In this document: positions 50,644 to 60,971 of the stretch, one piece after another
Numbering within the stretch: position 1 is the stretch's first letter
How the letters are laid out: every line of letters begins with the position of its first letter
Assembly: GCF_001571285.1 (NCBI RefSeq)
Contig: NZ_BCTM01000013.1
Location: 1 to 64,000, forward strand
Direction: 5' to 3'
Length of the DNA: 64,000 bases
Source: Kluyvera cryocrescens NBRC 102467
GTDB lineage: Bacteria; Pseudomonadota; Gammaproteobacteria; Enterobacterales; Enterobacteriaceae
The notes under the pieces: model-generated
The model's database searches: none
What the model was told of the DNA's origin: nothing
The model's input: only the letters and a program-made list of their open reading frames with translations
Program-made: the position numbers and the translations under genes

Positions 50644-51612
50644 ATGGATTACCGCAAAATCATTAAAGAGATCGGACGAGGCAAAAATCACGCGCGCGAT
50701 CTGGATAGAGAAACCGCACGTGGCTTATACGCCCGAATGCTTGAGGGAGACGTGCCGGATCTCGAAATGGGCGCCATTTTGCTCTCGATGCGCATTAAGG
50801 GCGAGGGCGAAGCGGAGATGCTGGGCTTTTACGAGGCCATGCAGCAGCAGACGATCCGCCTGACGCCACCGGTCGGTAAGCCAATGCCAATCGTGATTCC
50901 TAGCTACAACGGCGCGCGTAAGCAGGCGAATCTTACGCCGCTGCTGGCGATGCTATTGCATAAACTCGGATTCCCGGTGGTGGTGCACGGCGTTAGCGAA
51001 GATCCTACGCGCGTACTGACGGAAACCATTTTTGCGCTGATGGGCATTGAGCCAACCCTTCATGCCGGTCAGGCGCAGGCTAAACTGGATGGTCATCAGC
51101 CGGTCTATATTCCGGTCGGCGCGATTTGTCCGCCGATAGAAAAACAATTGTCCATGCGCTGGCAGTTGGGTGTGCGTAATAGCGCGCATTCGCTGGCGAA
51201 GCTGATAACGCCGTTTGCTGAAGATGCGGCGCTGCGTTTATCCAGCGTTTCACATCCGGAATATGTTACCAAAGTCGCTAAATTCTTTAGCGATGTCGGG
51301 GGACGTAGTCTGCTGATGCACGGCACGGAAGGGGAGGTTTATGCTAATCCTCAACGTTGCCCGCAAATAACTCTCATCGATGGACAAGGGACACGGGTAG
51401 TTAACGAGCGGCAGAGCGAGCAGGCGGAAGAGGCGGTGGTGCTGCCGTCGGCAAAAGATCCCGAAGTCACCGCTCGCTGGATTGAACGCTGCGTGGCTGG
51501 GGTGGAGCCGGTCCCGCACTCCCTGAAAATACAGTTAGCCTGCTGCCTGCTGGCCACCGGTGAGGTCAACTCTCTTGAAGAGGGTTTAGCGCGCGTCGCG
51601 CAGGCCTATTAA
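50644..51612 (+). CDS. ybiB: Anthranilate phosphoribosyltransferase-like protein YbiB
   Basis: A 322-residue TrpD2-family protein (E. coli YbiB 320) that lacks TrpD activity and binds nucleic acid; E. coli ybiB lies after dinG as here. It begins MDYRKIIKEIGRGKNHARDLDRETARG; IVIPSYNGARKQANLTPLLA replaces the usual phosphoribosyl site. SVSHPEYVTKVAKFF and HGTEGEVYANPQ are conserved. An AGGAGT site five bases before 50644 decides the start over 50620. LexA control through dinG read-through is likely. Confidence 0.95.
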   Translation: MDYRKIIKEIGRGKNHARDLDRETARGLYARMLEGDVPDLEMGAILLSMRIKGEGEAEMLGFYEAMQQQTIRLTPPVGKPMPIVIPSYNGARKQANLTPLLAMLLHKLGFPVVVHGVSEDPTRVLTETIFALMGIEPTLHAGQAQAKLDGHQPVYIPVGAICPPIEKQLSMRWQLGVRNSAHSLAKLITPFAEDAALRLSSVSHPEYVTKVAKFFSDVGGRSLLMHGTEGEVYANPQRCPQITLIDGQGTRVVNERQSEQAEEAVVLPSAKDPEVTARWIERCVAGVEPVPHSLKIQLACCLLATGEVNSLEEGLARVAQAY

Positions 51613-51680
51613 TCCCCTCCGTCTTCCGGGCATCGGTCAGTGACACCGGAAGACCAGTACCTCTGCCGCGAATTTTAGGC

Positions 51681-51709
51681 AAAAAAAACCCGGCGTGGCA
51701 GCCGGGCAA
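51681..51709 (-). terminator. ybiJ terminator
   Basis: CCCGGC (51689-51694) and GCCGGG (51701-51706) form a stem with a 6-base loop; on the minus strand it is followed by TTTTTTTT. It lies about 80 bases beyond the ybiJ stop. Confidence 0.8.
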
Positions 51710-51786
51710 AAAAGGGTATCAACAAGTTCAATGAGGGTTGGAGCACCCGCGAGCGGTCGACTCACGGGGTATAACAGAGTTGGCAA

Positions 51787-52047
51787 TTATTTGTAGATAA
51801 CTGCAGTACCGCTAACTTTGTTGTTGGTGTTAGCAGAAGTGATGGCATAGCCGGATGCACCCGCTGCGGCCGCTTTCTGCGCCAGCTGAGCTTCCATACC
51901 ATCCAGAGTGCTTGCGCCATCTACGGACACAGTACCCATTTCATTCATTTTCTGAGCCTGAGCCTGGGTCACCGGTTGTGCAGCGAAAGCACCAAATGAC
52001 AGGGCGGACAGGGCGATAGCAGCAACAGCATATTTAATGTTTTTCAT
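51787..52047 (-). CDS. ybiJ: YhcN/DUF1471-family periplasmic protein YbiJ
   Basis: An 86-residue small secreted protein: signal peptide MKNIKYAVAAIALSALSFGAFA, then a DUF1471 (YhcN) domain ending SGTAVIYK. The same length as E. coli YbiJ. Family members respond to stress and biofilm conditions, but no biochemical function is known. The ATG at 52047 gives a clean signal peptide; the open frame upstream is not conserved. A related protein lies at 55829-56089. E. coli has ybiI next to ybiJ; it is missing here. Confidence 0.93.
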   Translation of the reverse strand: MKNIKYAVAAIALSALSFGAFAAQPVTQAQAQKMNEMGTVSVDGASTLDGMEAQLAQKAAAAGASGYAITSANTNNKVSGTAVIYK

Positions 52048-52504
52048 AATTAATCTCTCGCAGGTTATTCCGTTCAGGGGACGATGTTCTGTCGATGTGA
52101 TAAGTATCACGTTTTTCTTTGGCGGAATAAATCGAAGAGAATTGATGTCGATAATCAAAAAAATTGAATGATTATTAATTTATTGATTATTAATAAAATA
52201 TTCACGGAATGAATGTGTTTGCCAAGGATCGCACGAAAGTTGGTCAATCGAAGGCACAATTTGCCACTTTTTTTGCTAAAAAGCGTGCTCGTAAAGATAA
52301 TCGATTGCTCTGTATATTACGGTATAGATTCGTTATCAAAACTGGTTATACCGAGTAGATTCCACATTATATGCTTAGTAGTGTGTTGTCAGTAAACTTT
52401 TGTCTGGCTATTTATTCTAATTCGGGCGACTGAGCATAGGCTCGCGCGCCGCCTCGTTTTTGTCGCCCATCTTCTTCATATATTTTGAGAAATTTTTGGC
52501 TTTT
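52048..52504. other. AT-rich gap between ybiJ and ybiX
   Basis: This 457-bp stretch is strongly AT-rich near 52130-52210 (repeated TTATTGATTATTAAT). It should hold the ybiJ promoter. A 60-codon open frame on the + strand at 52213-52395 has no recognisable features and I do not call it. GGGCGAC (52423-52429) can pair with GTCGCCC (52460-52466), which might end the ybiX transcript. Confidence 0.6.
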
Positions 52505-53182
52505 TTAGATCTCTGACCATTCGCGCAGCAGATTGTGGTACAGGTTGAGCAGGGAAAGTGCCTCAGCGGATTCTCCGTGCTGGTTTTTCAGCGACTGGAT
52601 CGTACCGTCGAGTTCAAACAGCATGGCCCGGCGTTTATCGTCGCGGATCATTGACTGGATCCACATAAACGACGCCACCCGCACGCCGCGCGTCACCGGC
52701 GTCACGCAGTGCAGGCTACTTGACGGGTAGAGCACTAAATCGCCCGCCGGCAGCTTCACCGAGTGCTGGCCATAGGTGTCGTTGATGGTCAGCTCGCCGC
52801 CGTCGTAGCTTTCCGGGGAGGACAGAAATAGCGTGGCGGACAGGTCAGTGCGCATCCAGCCGCTGTGCGGATGCTGACGGACCGCGCCGTCAACGTGGAA
52901 ACCGTAGGTCTCGTGCTGCTGGTAGCGATTAAACAGCGGGCTGGAGATGGTTTTGGGCAGCGCGGCGGCGAAGAACAGCGAATGGCGGTTGACCGCGTCC
53001 AGGACTTTCGCCTGTAGCTGCGCATAGCGCTCGCTGCGGGTATCGACCTGCTGATTGTTTTTCACCTGCGCCCCCTGTGCGCCGACGGTGGCCCGGCCAT
53101 CTACCCACTCAGCGTGATTCAGCTCATCAACCAGAAAACGGACTTCCTGCTCGCTCAGCACGCCGGGAATACGGTACATCAT
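52505..53182 (-). CDS. ybiX: Fe(II)/2-oxoglutarate-dependent PKHD-type hydroxylase YbiX
   Basis: A 225-residue oxygenase, the E. coli length, of the PiuC type often paired with siderophore receptors. The iron facial triad is visible as HVDGA (His and Asp near residues 96-98) and the distal His in [12 protein letters not shown] near 158. The 2-oxoglutarate Arg lies in TRGVRVASF. Substrate unknown; perhaps it helps release iron from catechols. It follows fiu after 48 bases and is likely cotranscribed under Fur. Confidence 0.95.
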   Translation of the reverse strand: MMYRIPGVLSEQEVRFLVDELNHAEWVDGRATVGAQGAQVKNNQQVDTRSERYAQLQAKVLDAVNRHSLFFAAALPKTISSPLFNRYQQHETYGFHVDGAVRQHPHSGWMRTDLSATLFLSSPESYDGGELTINDTYGQHSVKLPAGDLVLYPSSSLHCVTPVTRGVRVASFMWIQSMIRDDKRRAMLFELDGTIQSLKNQHGESAEALSLLNLYHNLLREWSEI

Positions 53183-53230
53183 GGGGTCTCTCCTGAAAAA
53201 GAAAGTGGGGCTTGCGCCCCACCGTATAAC

Positions 53231-55513
53231 TTAGAAGTGAACGTTGGCCGTTAACGCGAAGGTTCTCGGTTCGCCTGGGTGGTAGCGATAGCCACTTTTG
53301 TTGATAGAGGCAACATAGTTGGTATCAAACAGGTTGTAAACGTTCAGCTGCAGGTCAAGCGTGCTGTTGACGCGGTAGCCGAGCTTGGCATCAGCAACCC
53401 AGTAGCTTTCGGTATAGGACGGTGTACCGACGGCACCGTCTTTACCGCGGTGCATGCTGCCAATGTAACGCGCGCCGGCGCCCACGGAGATAGCATCTGT
53501 TGCCTGGTACTGGCTCCACAGGGTAAAGGCGTGCTCAGGGGTGTATGGCAGAGAAGTCGTGCCGTCCTGTGCAACTTCAGCGCCTTCACGCACCGAAGCG
53601 CGCTGCTGCGTGAAGCCACCAATCACCTGCCAGGCCGGCGTGATGTTGCCGGCAACCGACAGTTCATAGCCTTCTACGCGTTTGGTACCGTACTGGGAGT
53701 AGGTGCCATCGTCGTTGGCTTCTACATCGTTCTCAATATCGGTACGGAAGACCGCGGCAGATAATAGCAGACGCTTATCCAGTACTTCCCACTTGGTGCC
53801 CACTTCGCTGGTTTTGGCTTTCTGCGGCTTGAAGTCGGTACGGTTGGCGCTGCTGCCGGTACCGCCCGCGGCCAGCGCGAAGTTGCTACCGCCCGGAGGC
53901 TGCTGCGAGATGCCGTAGTTGACGTACACGTTGCCGTTTTGCGTTAAGTGGTAGAGAGCACCGGCTTTCCAGTTAACCAGATTGCCGGACTTGGTGGCAT
54001 CAACCGTCGTGACCGGGGAATTTTTAGCGACGCCAGCCGGACAGGCGATAGCACCGCGCCCGGTCCCGCCGCACAGCGAGGCGCTGTCGTACTCGGTGTG
54101 GTAGCTATCAAGACGGATACCGCCGTTCAGCTCGAAATCCTGGGTAATTTGCAGGGTATCGAAGGCGTAGATCCCGAAGGTATCGGTCTGGCCGTTAGAG
54201 TTTGCCCCGCTGCGCTGCAGGCCGCCCAGCGAGATATTGCTGTTCGGGTTATAGAGATTGACCGGCGGAGCGGTAAACGGATACACGCCGTAGTTGGTTT
54301 GCTGTTCGTGGGTAAATTCCACGCCGGTGCTAATGTCGTGGCCAACGGAACCGGTATAGAACTTCGAGGTCAGGTTGGTCTGGTTAGTCAGGATCTTGTT
54401 GCTGACATCTTTGGTGTTGATGTTGCGCGTCCAGGTCCAGGTATTGACGTTATTCGGATCGGGCATACCGATGTTGCTGGCCCCGCCCATCATCGCCGTC
54501 ATCATGTAATCTTGCTTGATCTGCGACCAGCGAGTGGTGTTGCGGAGGGTGGTGGTGTCGTTGAAATCGTGCTCGAACCGCATCGTCGCCGTGTCGGTGG
54601 TCGAGTCGTCATAATCCGAGTTGGTGCCGTAGAAGTTATGAGTATCAACTTTACCGGAAGAGTTCAGCGCCGACGTTTTGGCGTTAGGCGCGGAGTAGCC
54701 CGGCAGGCCGACGGTCGGTACGCCGCCATCCGGCGTATTATTCTGCTTCACGTGCAGATAGTTGAGGTACAGGCGGTTTTGTGTACCCAGACCAAAGGCG
54801 ATAGATGGCGCAATGCCGTAGCGCTCATTTTTAACATTATCGCGGCCAGCGTCGTGGGTTTTCTCGCCCATCAGGTTTAAACGCACGGCGGTGGTTTCGC
54901 CAATCGCTTCGTTAAGATCCAGCGTACCGCGGCGATACCACGCGCTGCCGATGCTTGCCGACGCATCAATACCAGAGTCCAGACGCGGTTGTTTGCTGAT
55001 CATGTTGATCGAGCCGGTTGGCGCGCTGCGGCCGTAGTCCGAACCGGACGGCCCTTTAATCACTTCTACCTGTTCAGTGTTGAAAGTATCGCGGGTGACG
55101 CTGCCGATATCGCGGATACCGTCGACATAGATACTGTTTGAGGTATCTGCGCCGCGCATGTAGATGGTGTCACCGGTCGATGAGCTGCCGTTTTCCCCGG
55201 CAAAGAAGGCACCCACGCCCGGCACGTTTTTCAGCGCATCGGTCAGGTTGGTGGCGCCTTGATCTTTAATCACCTGCTCGGAAATGACCGTTACGGTACG
55301 AGTGGTATCGGCAATCGGGCGGCTGAATTTTGGGTCGGCGGATTTTGTTGGCGCGTACAGGGAAGGGGCCTGGGCTTCAACCACCAGCGTATCCCCAGAA
55401 CTCTTCTCTTTTGCTTCATCGGCCTGAGCGGCTGGCGTTAAGCCGAGGCAAAGTCCGGTGAAAAGGGTGAGCGAACCAAAGCTACTGAACGGGGTAGTGC
55501 GATTTTTTTCCAT
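53231..55513 (-). CDS. fiu: TonB-dependent catecholate siderophore receptor Fiu
   Basis: Outer-membrane receptor for monomeric catechols (dihydroxybenzoylserine) and entry route for catechol cephalosporins in E. coli. The 760 residues equal E. coli Fiu. A signal peptide ends near residue 31 (PAAQA). The TonB box region is DTLVVEA, the plug spans about 60-200 (TDALKNVPGVGAFF, MRGADTSNSIYVDG), and a 22-strand barrel ends RTFALTANVHF with the terminal Phe. Fur-like box upstream; ybiX follows. Confidence 0.96.
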   Translation of the reverse strand: MEKNRTTPFSSFGSLTLFTGLCLGLTPAAQADEAKEKSSGDTLVVEAQAPSLYAPTKSADPKFSRPIADTTRTVTVISEQVIKDQGATNLTDALKNVPGVGAFFAGENGSSSTGDTIYMRGADTSNSIYVDGIRDIGSVTRDTFNTEQVEVIKGPSGSDYGRSAPTGSINMISKQPRLDSGIDASASIGSAWYRRGTLDLNEAIGETTAVRLNLMGEKTHDAGRDNVKNERYGIAPSIAFGLGTQNRLYLNYLHVKQNNTPDGGVPTVGLPGYSAPNAKTSALNSSGKVDTHNFYGTNSDYDDSTTDTATMRFEHDFNDTTTLRNTTRWSQIKQDYMMTAMMGGASNIGMPDPNNVNTWTWTRNINTKDVSNKILTNQTNLTSKFYTGSVGHDISTGVEFTHEQQTNYGVYPFTAPPVNLYNPNSNISLGGLQRSGANSNGQTDTFGIYAFDTLQITQDFELNGGIRLDSYHTEYDSASLCGGTGRGAIACPAGVAKNSPVTTVDATKSGNLVNWKAGALYHLTQNGNVYVNYGISQQPPGGSNFALAAGGTGSSANRTDFKPQKAKTSEVGTKWEVLDKRLLLSAAVFRTDIENDVEANDDGTYSQYGTKRVEGYELSVAGNITPAWQVIGGFTQQRASVREGAEVAQDGTTSLPYTPEHAFTLWSQYQATDAISVGAGARYIGSMHRGKDGAVGTPSYTESYWVADAKLGYRVNSTLDLQLNVYNLFDTNYVASINKSGYRYHPGEPRTFALTANVHF

Positions 55514-55618
55514 ATCAATGAGCGTCTTATAATTTTTTAATTACGATGTAAAAAATGACAACCGGGTACGTCATGTCCCCTTTGCCACTGCAGGTTGCTT
55601 AATTTTTATTAAATGAAT

Positions 55619-55647
55619 TTGATAATGATTGTGAGAAGCATTATCAA
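55619..55647 (-). promoter_or_regulatory. Fur box upstream of fiu
   Basis: TTGATAATGATT and AAGCATTATCAA form an inverted repeat around GTGAG, with overlapping GATAATGAT units typical of Fur sites. It is 106 bp before the fiu start. Iron repression of fiu is established in E. coli. Confidence 0.85.
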
Positions 55648-55763
55648 AACGCGTAACTTTTTATCACTCATTGAACTAAAAATAAATACATTGATTTACA
55701 GTTTCTTCATTTTATATACATAAAGCTTACATAATTCAGGGGGATTCGCTGAGGGCAAGGCTG

Positions 55764-55806
55764 CTCGCCCGGTGAGCTTCATGGCTTGAGAAAGCCTCCG
55801 GGCGAG
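55764..55806 (-). repeat. Long stem-loop between mcbA-like gene and fiu
   Basis: CTCGCCCGG (55764-55772) pairs with CCGGGCGAG (55798-55806), and the loop contains a second small hairpin (GGCTTGAGAAAGCC). No T-run on either strand. It resembles a REP unit and may be the 3' end of the gene at 55829. Confidence 0.5.
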
Positions 55807-55828
55807 AGGGAACGAGGGATAAGTATCG

Positions 55829-56089
55829 TTATTCGTACAGCGTCGCTGATCCAAACATTTTGTTCTTACCGCTCGCGACATCCACCACATAGGCTTTTGC
55901 TCCTGCCCGATGGGCTTTATCGGCTAGCAGTCGCTGCAGGTCGTCCAGATTGCTGGCACCGCTTGCCGTAACGGTGCCGACGGGGCGAAATGGCCCGCTG
56001 GGCGTATCGGTAGGCGCTGGGGTGGCATAGGCCAAAAAAGGGAGCGTCGCGAAGATCGTGGCGATAGACAAAAGATGACGGGTGTTCAT
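55829..56089 (-). CDS. mcbA: YhcN/DUF1471-family periplasmic protein, McbA-like (YbiM)
   Basis: An 86-residue secreted protein with a signal peptide of about 23 residues (MNTRHLLSIATIFATLPFLAYA region) and a DUF1471 domain: RPVGTVTASGASNLDDLQRLLADK then KMFGSATLYE. E. coli McbA (YbiM, 86 residues), which lies at the same place beyond fiu, affects colanic acid mucoidy. AGGAGG seven bases before 56089 supports this start over one 11 codons earlier. Identity to McbA is moderate, so the symbol is tentative. Paralogue of ybiJ. Confidence 0.85.
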   Translation of the reverse strand: MNTRHLLSIATIFATLPFLAYATPAPTDTPSGPFRPVGTVTASGASNLDDLQRLLADKAHRAGAKAYVVDVASGKNKMFGSATLYE

Positions 56090-56183
56090 GGCATCCCCTC
56101 CTGATAGCAACAGGGAATACAATAAGTGTAGGTCGTTGGCCGCAAGGAGGGGGAAATATCAGCCGCCGAAACGGCTGAATGGG

Positions 56184-56804
56184 TCAGCTCTGGCGAGCAT
56201 CCGGACGAATCAAGTCAAAGCGATGGCTTTCATCGATGGTGTAATAGGCCGAGGGGCCACCTGCCCGCAGCACCGGCTGTGCACGCGCCGTTTGGTAAAT
56301 GCCATTTTCCAGCAGCGATTCCGCAATATGGATGCCAACGACTTCACCGAGAACCAGCCAGGTATCGACAGCCGTGCCATCCGCGCCGGTAAGCTGAATG
56401 CATTGCGACAGCCGACACTCAAAGTTAACCGGGCTTTCAGCCACGCGCGGTGCTTTGACCAGCAGGCTCGGTGCGGGGGTCAGCCCTGCGCGGGTAAACT
56501 CATTCTCACCGTGCGGTAGGCTGGCGGAGCTTTCATTCATCGCGACGGCCAGATCGCGAGTCGTTAGATTCCAGACAAACTCTTTGGTGTCGACGATGTT
56601 CTGCACGCTATCTTTCCAGCCGCTGCTGGCAAAACCGATGATCGGCGGCCGATAGTTAAAGCAGTTAAAGAAACTATAGGGGGCAAGGTTAGGGCGCCCC
56701 TGGGCGTCAACGGAGGCAATCCAGCCGATAGGCCGTGGCCCGACAATCGCGTTGAGCGGGTCATGCGGCAGACCGTGCCCCTGTGAAGGCTGATAAAAAT
56801 ACAT
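56184..56804 (-). CDS. Flavin reductase family protein (FMN-binding split barrel)
   Basis: A 206-residue cytosolic protein with the flavin-reductase-like domain: DPLNAIVGPRPIGWIASVDAQGRPNLAPYSFFNCF near residues 16-50, then IIGFASSGWKDSVQNI and FECRLSQCIQL. Such proteins bind FMN and reduce flavin or supply oxygenases; the partner and substrate are unknown. I know of no counterpart at this place in E. coli K-12. It lies alone between the McbA-like gene and rlmF, divergent from the latter. Base composition is like its neighbours. Confidence 0.85.
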   Translation of the reverse strand: MYFYQPSQGHGLPHDPLNAIVGPRPIGWIASVDAQGRPNLAPYSFFNCFNYRPPIIGFASSGWKDSVQNIVDTKEFVWNLTTRDLAVAMNESSASLPHGENEFTRAGLTPAPSLLVKAPRVAESPVNFECRLSQCIQLTGADGTAVDTWLVLGEVVGIHIAESLLENGIYQTARAQPVLRAGGPSAYYTIDESHRFDLIRPDARQS

Positions 56805-56900
56805 AGCACACCTGTCATTTAATCGCAGGAAACCAGACTCCCTTATTTACCGCACCGCCGTCAACGGGTATCTTACGCGGCAATACGACAGGAGAAAGTC

Positions 56901-57827
56901 ATGACTACCCAAAAACCGGGGTTGCATCCACGCAACCGTCATCATAATCGCTACGATCTGGCGGCGCTCTGTGAAGCCTGCCCGACGCTGAGCGATTTTA
57001 TTACCCTCAACCCGGTTGGGGAGCAAACCATCAATTTCGCAGACCCGCAGGCGGTAAAAACGCTGAATAAAGCCCTGCTGGCCCATTTTTACGCAGTGAA
57101 AGAGTGGGATATCCCGGAAGGATTCCTTTGCCCGCCGGTTCCGGGGCGCGCCGACTATATCCACCATCTTAGCGATCTGCTCAGTGATGAACGTGGCGAA
57201 GTGGTGAAAGGCGCCAGCATTCTGGATATTGGCGTTGGTGCAAACTGTATTTATCCATTAATTGGCGCGCATGAGTACGGTTGGCGCTTTACCGGTAGCG
57301 AAACGCACCCTCAGGCATTTGCCAGCGCTCAGGCGATCCTCAGCGCGAACCCTTCGCTGAATCGTATGATCCGTCTGCGTCGTCAGAAAGATATCACCGC
57401 TATGTTCAGCGGCATTATTCATAAAAACGAGCAGTTTGATGCCACGCTGTGTAACCCACCGTTCCATGATTCTGCCGCCGCTGCGCGCGCAGGCGGTGAG
57501 CGTAAGCGCCGTAACCTTGGTCAGGATCGTGATGCGGCGCTGAACTTTGGCGGCCAGCAGCAGGAGCTGTGGTGTGAAGGCGGCGAAGTGGCCTTTATCA
57601 AACAGATGATTGCCGAGAGCCAGGAGTTTGGCCGTCAGGTGATGTGGTTCACCTCGCTGGTGTCCAAAGGCGAAAATCTGCCGCCGCTGTACCGCGCGTT
57701 AACCGACGTGGGGGCCGTGAAGGTGGTGAAAAAAGAGATGGCGCAGGGGCAGAAGCAGAGTCGCTTTATTGCCTGGTCCTTTATGGATGACGATCAGCGT
57801 CGTCGTTTCCTGGCGCGTAAACGCTAA
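56901..57827 (+). CDS. rlmF: 23S rRNA (adenine-1618 N6) methyltransferase RlmF
   Basis: Methylates A1618 of 23S rRNA using SAM. The 308 residues equal E. coli RlmF (YbiN). SAM motif I is [17 protein letters not shown] near residue 105-120, and the catalytic NPPF motif is [12 protein letters not shown] near 185. Also conserved are [16 protein letters not shown] and [15 protein letters not shown]. The start matches E. coli and has AGGAGAAAG upstream. Single gene. Confidence 0.97.
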   Translation: MTTQKPGLHPRNRHHNRYDLAALCEACPTLSDFITLNPVGEQTINFADPQAVKTLNKALLAHFYAVKEWDIPEGFLCPPVPGRADYIHHLSDLLSDERGEVVKGASILDIGVGANCIYPLIGAHEYGWRFTGSETHPQAFASAQAILSANPSLNRMIRLRRQKDITAMFSGIIHKNEQFDATLCNPPFHDSAAAARAGGERKRRNLGQDRDAALNFGGQQQELWCEGGEVAFIKQMIAESQEFGRQVMWFTSLVSKGENLPPLYRALTDVGAVKVVKKEMAQGQKQSRFIAWSFMDDDQRRRFLARKR

Positions 57828-57830
57828 GAG

Positions 57831-57866
57831 AAAACGCCGTTTACCCCGGATGGGATAAACGGCGTT
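57831..57866. terminator. Terminator between rlmF and glnQ
   Basis: AACGCCGTTTA (57833-57843) pairs perfectly with TAAACGGCGTT (57856-57866). A TTTT run follows on the minus strand, so it best serves glnQ and may also end rlmF. Confidence 0.8.
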
Positions 57867-57869
57867 GTA

Positions 57870-58592
57870 TCAGGACACGTGCTGTAGGAATTCCTGCAGA
57901 CGTTGGCTTGGTGGGTTCTTCACCAGCTCCTGTGGGTTGCCATCTTCGGCAATACGCCCTTTATCAATAAAGATCAGTCGAGAAGCCACTTTTTCGGCAA
58001 AGCCGATTTCGTGGGTCACGATAACCATCGTCATCCCTTCTTCCGCCAGATCCTGCATTACCTTCAGCACTTCATGACGCAGCTCCGGATCCAGCGCAGA
58101 GGTTGGCTCATCAAACAGCATCATTTTCGGCTTGACCGCCAGCGCACGAGCAATGGCCACGCGCTGCTGCTGGCCACCGGACAGCTCTGAAGGGTAGTGA
58201 TGCGCGCGTTCGGCGAGGCCGACCTTGGCTAACAGATCTTTGGCCAGCTTCTCGGCGGCGTCTTTTTTCAGACCACGAACACGGGTTGGGCCAAACATCA
58301 CGTTTTCCAGCGCAGTCAGATGTGGGAACAGGTAGAACTGCTGGAATACCATCCCGGCTTCCTGGCGGATCAGGCGTTCATCTACTTTCGGATCGTTCAC
58401 CTTCAGACCATCAACGAACAGGTCACCGCTGGTGATCTCTTCCAGCTTGTTGATGCAGCGCAGCAGGGTCGATTTACCAGATCCAGAAGGACCGATAATC
58501 ACCACCACTTCACCCTGTTTGATGTCGAGGTCGATGTTGTGCAGCACCTGGGTTTGGCCAAAGTGCTTAGAGACGTTTTTAAATTCAATCAC
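57870..58592 (-). CDS. glnQ: Glutamine ABC transporter ATPase GlnQ
   Basis: ATPase of high-affinity glutamine import. The 240 residues equal E. coli. Walker A is GPSGSGKST near residue 34-42, the Q-loop QQFYLFPH, signature [15 protein letters not shown] near 135, and Walker [14 protein letters not shown]. Its ATG overlaps the glnP stop by four bases. Last gene of glnHPQ. Confidence 0.98.
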   Translation of the reverse strand: MIEFKNVSKHFGQTQVLHNIDLDIKQGEVVVIIGPSGSGKSTLLRCINKLEEITSGDLFVDGLKVNDPKVDERLIRQEAGMVFQQFYLFPHLTALENVMFGPTRVRGLKKDAAEKLAKDLLAKVGLAERAHHYPSELSGGQQQRVAIARALAVKPKMMLFDEPTSALDPELRHEVLKVMQDLAEEGMTMVIVTHEIGFAEKVASRLIFIDKGRIAEDGNPQELVKNPPSQRLQEFLQHVS

Positions 58593-59248
58593 AGGATTTT
58601 CATCCTTCTTTCCAGACGGCGCAGAATAAAGCTCAGGACGAGCGTAATGATCAGGTAGAAGACGGCGACGGCGCTCCAGATTTCCAGCGCACGGAAGTTG
58701 CCGGCGATAATTTCCTGGCCCTGACGCGTCAGCTCAGCCACACCGATAACAATAAACAGCGAGGTATCTTTAATACTGATAATCCACTGGTTGCCGAGCG
58801 GTGGCAGCATACGACGCAGCGCCAGCGGCAGGATCACGTGGAGAATGGTTTCGCGACGGGACAGCCCCAGCGCCAGGCCGGCTTCGCGGAAGCCTTTATG
58901 AATCGACAGCACCGCGCCGCGGGTAATTTCCGCAATGTAGGCGCCGGAGTTGATCATAATGGTGACCACGGCAGCGGAGAACGGGTCGATACGCAGATCG
59001 TTAAACGCCATTGGCAGGGCGAAGTAAATAAACATCACCTGCACAACGATGGGCGTCCCACGAATCACTTCGATAAAGACCAGCGCGATATGGTTGGCAA
59101 TCCAACCACCGAAAGAGCGGGCGAAACCCGCAACCAGGCCAATGAACAAGCCACCGATAAGACCAAGGATCGAGATCCACAAGGTCATTTTGGCGCCTTC
59201 GATCAAAAGCGGAATGGCGGGCCAGATGGCACTCCAGTCAAACTGCAT
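58589..59248 (-). CDS. glnP: Glutamine ABC transporter permease GlnP
   Basis: Membrane channel of the glutamine importer, probably a homodimer. The 219 residues equal E. coli, with five helices and the EAA loop [32 protein letters not shown] near residues 130-160 that contacts GlnQ. It lies 110 bp after glnH, across two stable hairpins, and overlaps glnQ. Confidence 0.97.
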   Translation of the reverse strand: MQFDWSAIWPAIPLLIEGAKMTLWISILGLIGGLFIGLVAGFARSFGGWIANHIALVFIEVIRGTPIVVQVMFIYFALPMAFNDLRIDPFSAAVVTIMINSGAYIAEITRGAVLSIHKGFREAGLALGLSRRETILHVILPLALRRMLPPLGNQWIISIKDTSLFIVIGVAELTRQGQEIIAGNFRALEIWSAVAVFYLIITLVLSFILRRLERRMKIL

Positions 59249-59282
59249 AATACGTTCCTGTTACCGTGGTGAAAAAATAAAT

Positions 59283-59339
59283 CCCCAGCCAGGGCTGGGG
59301 AATCGCCAGCTAGCCGCCAATGGAAAGCCCGTTGGCGGC
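59283..59339 (-). other. Two stem-loops between glnH and glnP
   Basis: CCCCAGCC/GGCTGGGG (59283-59300) and GCCGCCAA/TTGGCGGC (59313-59339) form two perfect 8-bp stems. Placed after the binding-protein gene, they probably stabilise glnH mRNA so that GlnH is made in excess of GlnP and GlnQ, as common in such operons. Confidence 0.7.
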
Positions 59340-59358
59340 AATCGGCAGGTCTGTCTTA

Positions 59359-60306
<948 letters not shown>

Positions 60307-60424
60307 TTAGCGCAAACGCAGGGGGGAAAACAATCTTTTATTAACGATTGTGTGAGGTGACTATTACAAGTTGTTTACTTTTGCGGGGTTTAAAGCGCTG
60401 GGGGTGCACTTTTATAGTGCAAAT

Positions 60425-60447
60425 CCTCCCGCCACGGGGGCGGGAGG
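60425..60447 (-). terminator. dps terminator
   Basis: CCTCCCGCC (60425-60433) pairs with GGCGGGAGG (60439-60447), a 9-bp GC stem about 20 bases beyond the dps stop. The T-run after it (ATTT) is short. Confidence 0.7.
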
Positions 60448-60467
60448 GGGATAAGTATTACTTATGG

Positions 60468-60971
60468 TTATTCAATATTCGCTTCGATAAACCACAGGAA
60501 CTTATCTAAATCGCGGGAGGCGGCGGTGAAGATATCAGCGGTGTCTTCATCCTTCGCTTCGCTAATGGCTTTACGTACGTCGTTGGCGACAATCGCGTAG
60601 CGCTCGGCCAGTGCTTTTAAGTGATCCTGGACGCTGGTGATATCCAACGGGTAGCTTTTCAGCGGGGTTTGCGCGTTAATCACCTGGGTGGTACCCAGCG
60701 CGATACCGCCAAGCTGTACGGCACGTTCGGCCATGGTATCCAAATGGTCGGTCAGCGCGGTACGGAAGCCATCCAGCATTTCATGTACGGCAATAAAGTT
60801 TGCGCCACGCATGTTCCAGTGCGCCTGTTTGGTAATCAGTGACAGATCGATAAACTGAAGAACCTGACGGTTGAGTAACGCAACGGTAGCCTGTTTTTCG
60901 CTTTCCGGAACATCGTTACGCGTATAGAGAAGTTGGGCGTTTTTAGTTTTGACCAGTTTTGCAGTACTCAT
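60468..60971 (-). CDS. dps: DNA-binding ferritin-like protein Dps
   Basis: Dodecameric ferritin that oxidises and stores iron with hydrogen peroxide and compacts DNA in stationary phase. The 167 residues equal E. coli, starting [20 protein letters not shown] with the Lys-rich DNA-binding tail. The ferroxidase site is [26 protein letters not shown] near residues 45-70, with the Asp/Glu ligands just after. ATG at 60971 has AGGATAT upstream. Single gene; OxyR and sigma-S control are known in E. coli but not tested here. Confidence 0.97.
   Translation of the reverse strand: MSTAKLVKTKNAQLLYTRNDVPESEKQATVALLNRQVLQFIDLSLITKQAHWNMRGANFIAVHEMLDGFRTALTDHLDTMAERAVQLGGIALGTTQVINAQTPLKSYPLDITSVQDHLKALAERYAIVANDVRKAISEAKDEDTADIFTAASRDLDKFLWFIEANIE

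Noticed and set aside
52213-52395. 60-codon open frame on the plus strand in the ybiJ-ybiX gap.
   Set aside because: No good ribosome site, no recognisable domain, AT-rich surroundings; insufficient support.
56184-56804. Flavin reductase as part of an operon with rlmF or the McbA-like gene.
   Set aside because: It is divergent from rlmF and about 95 bp from the McbA-like gene, which has its own strong ribosome site; no sign of coupling.
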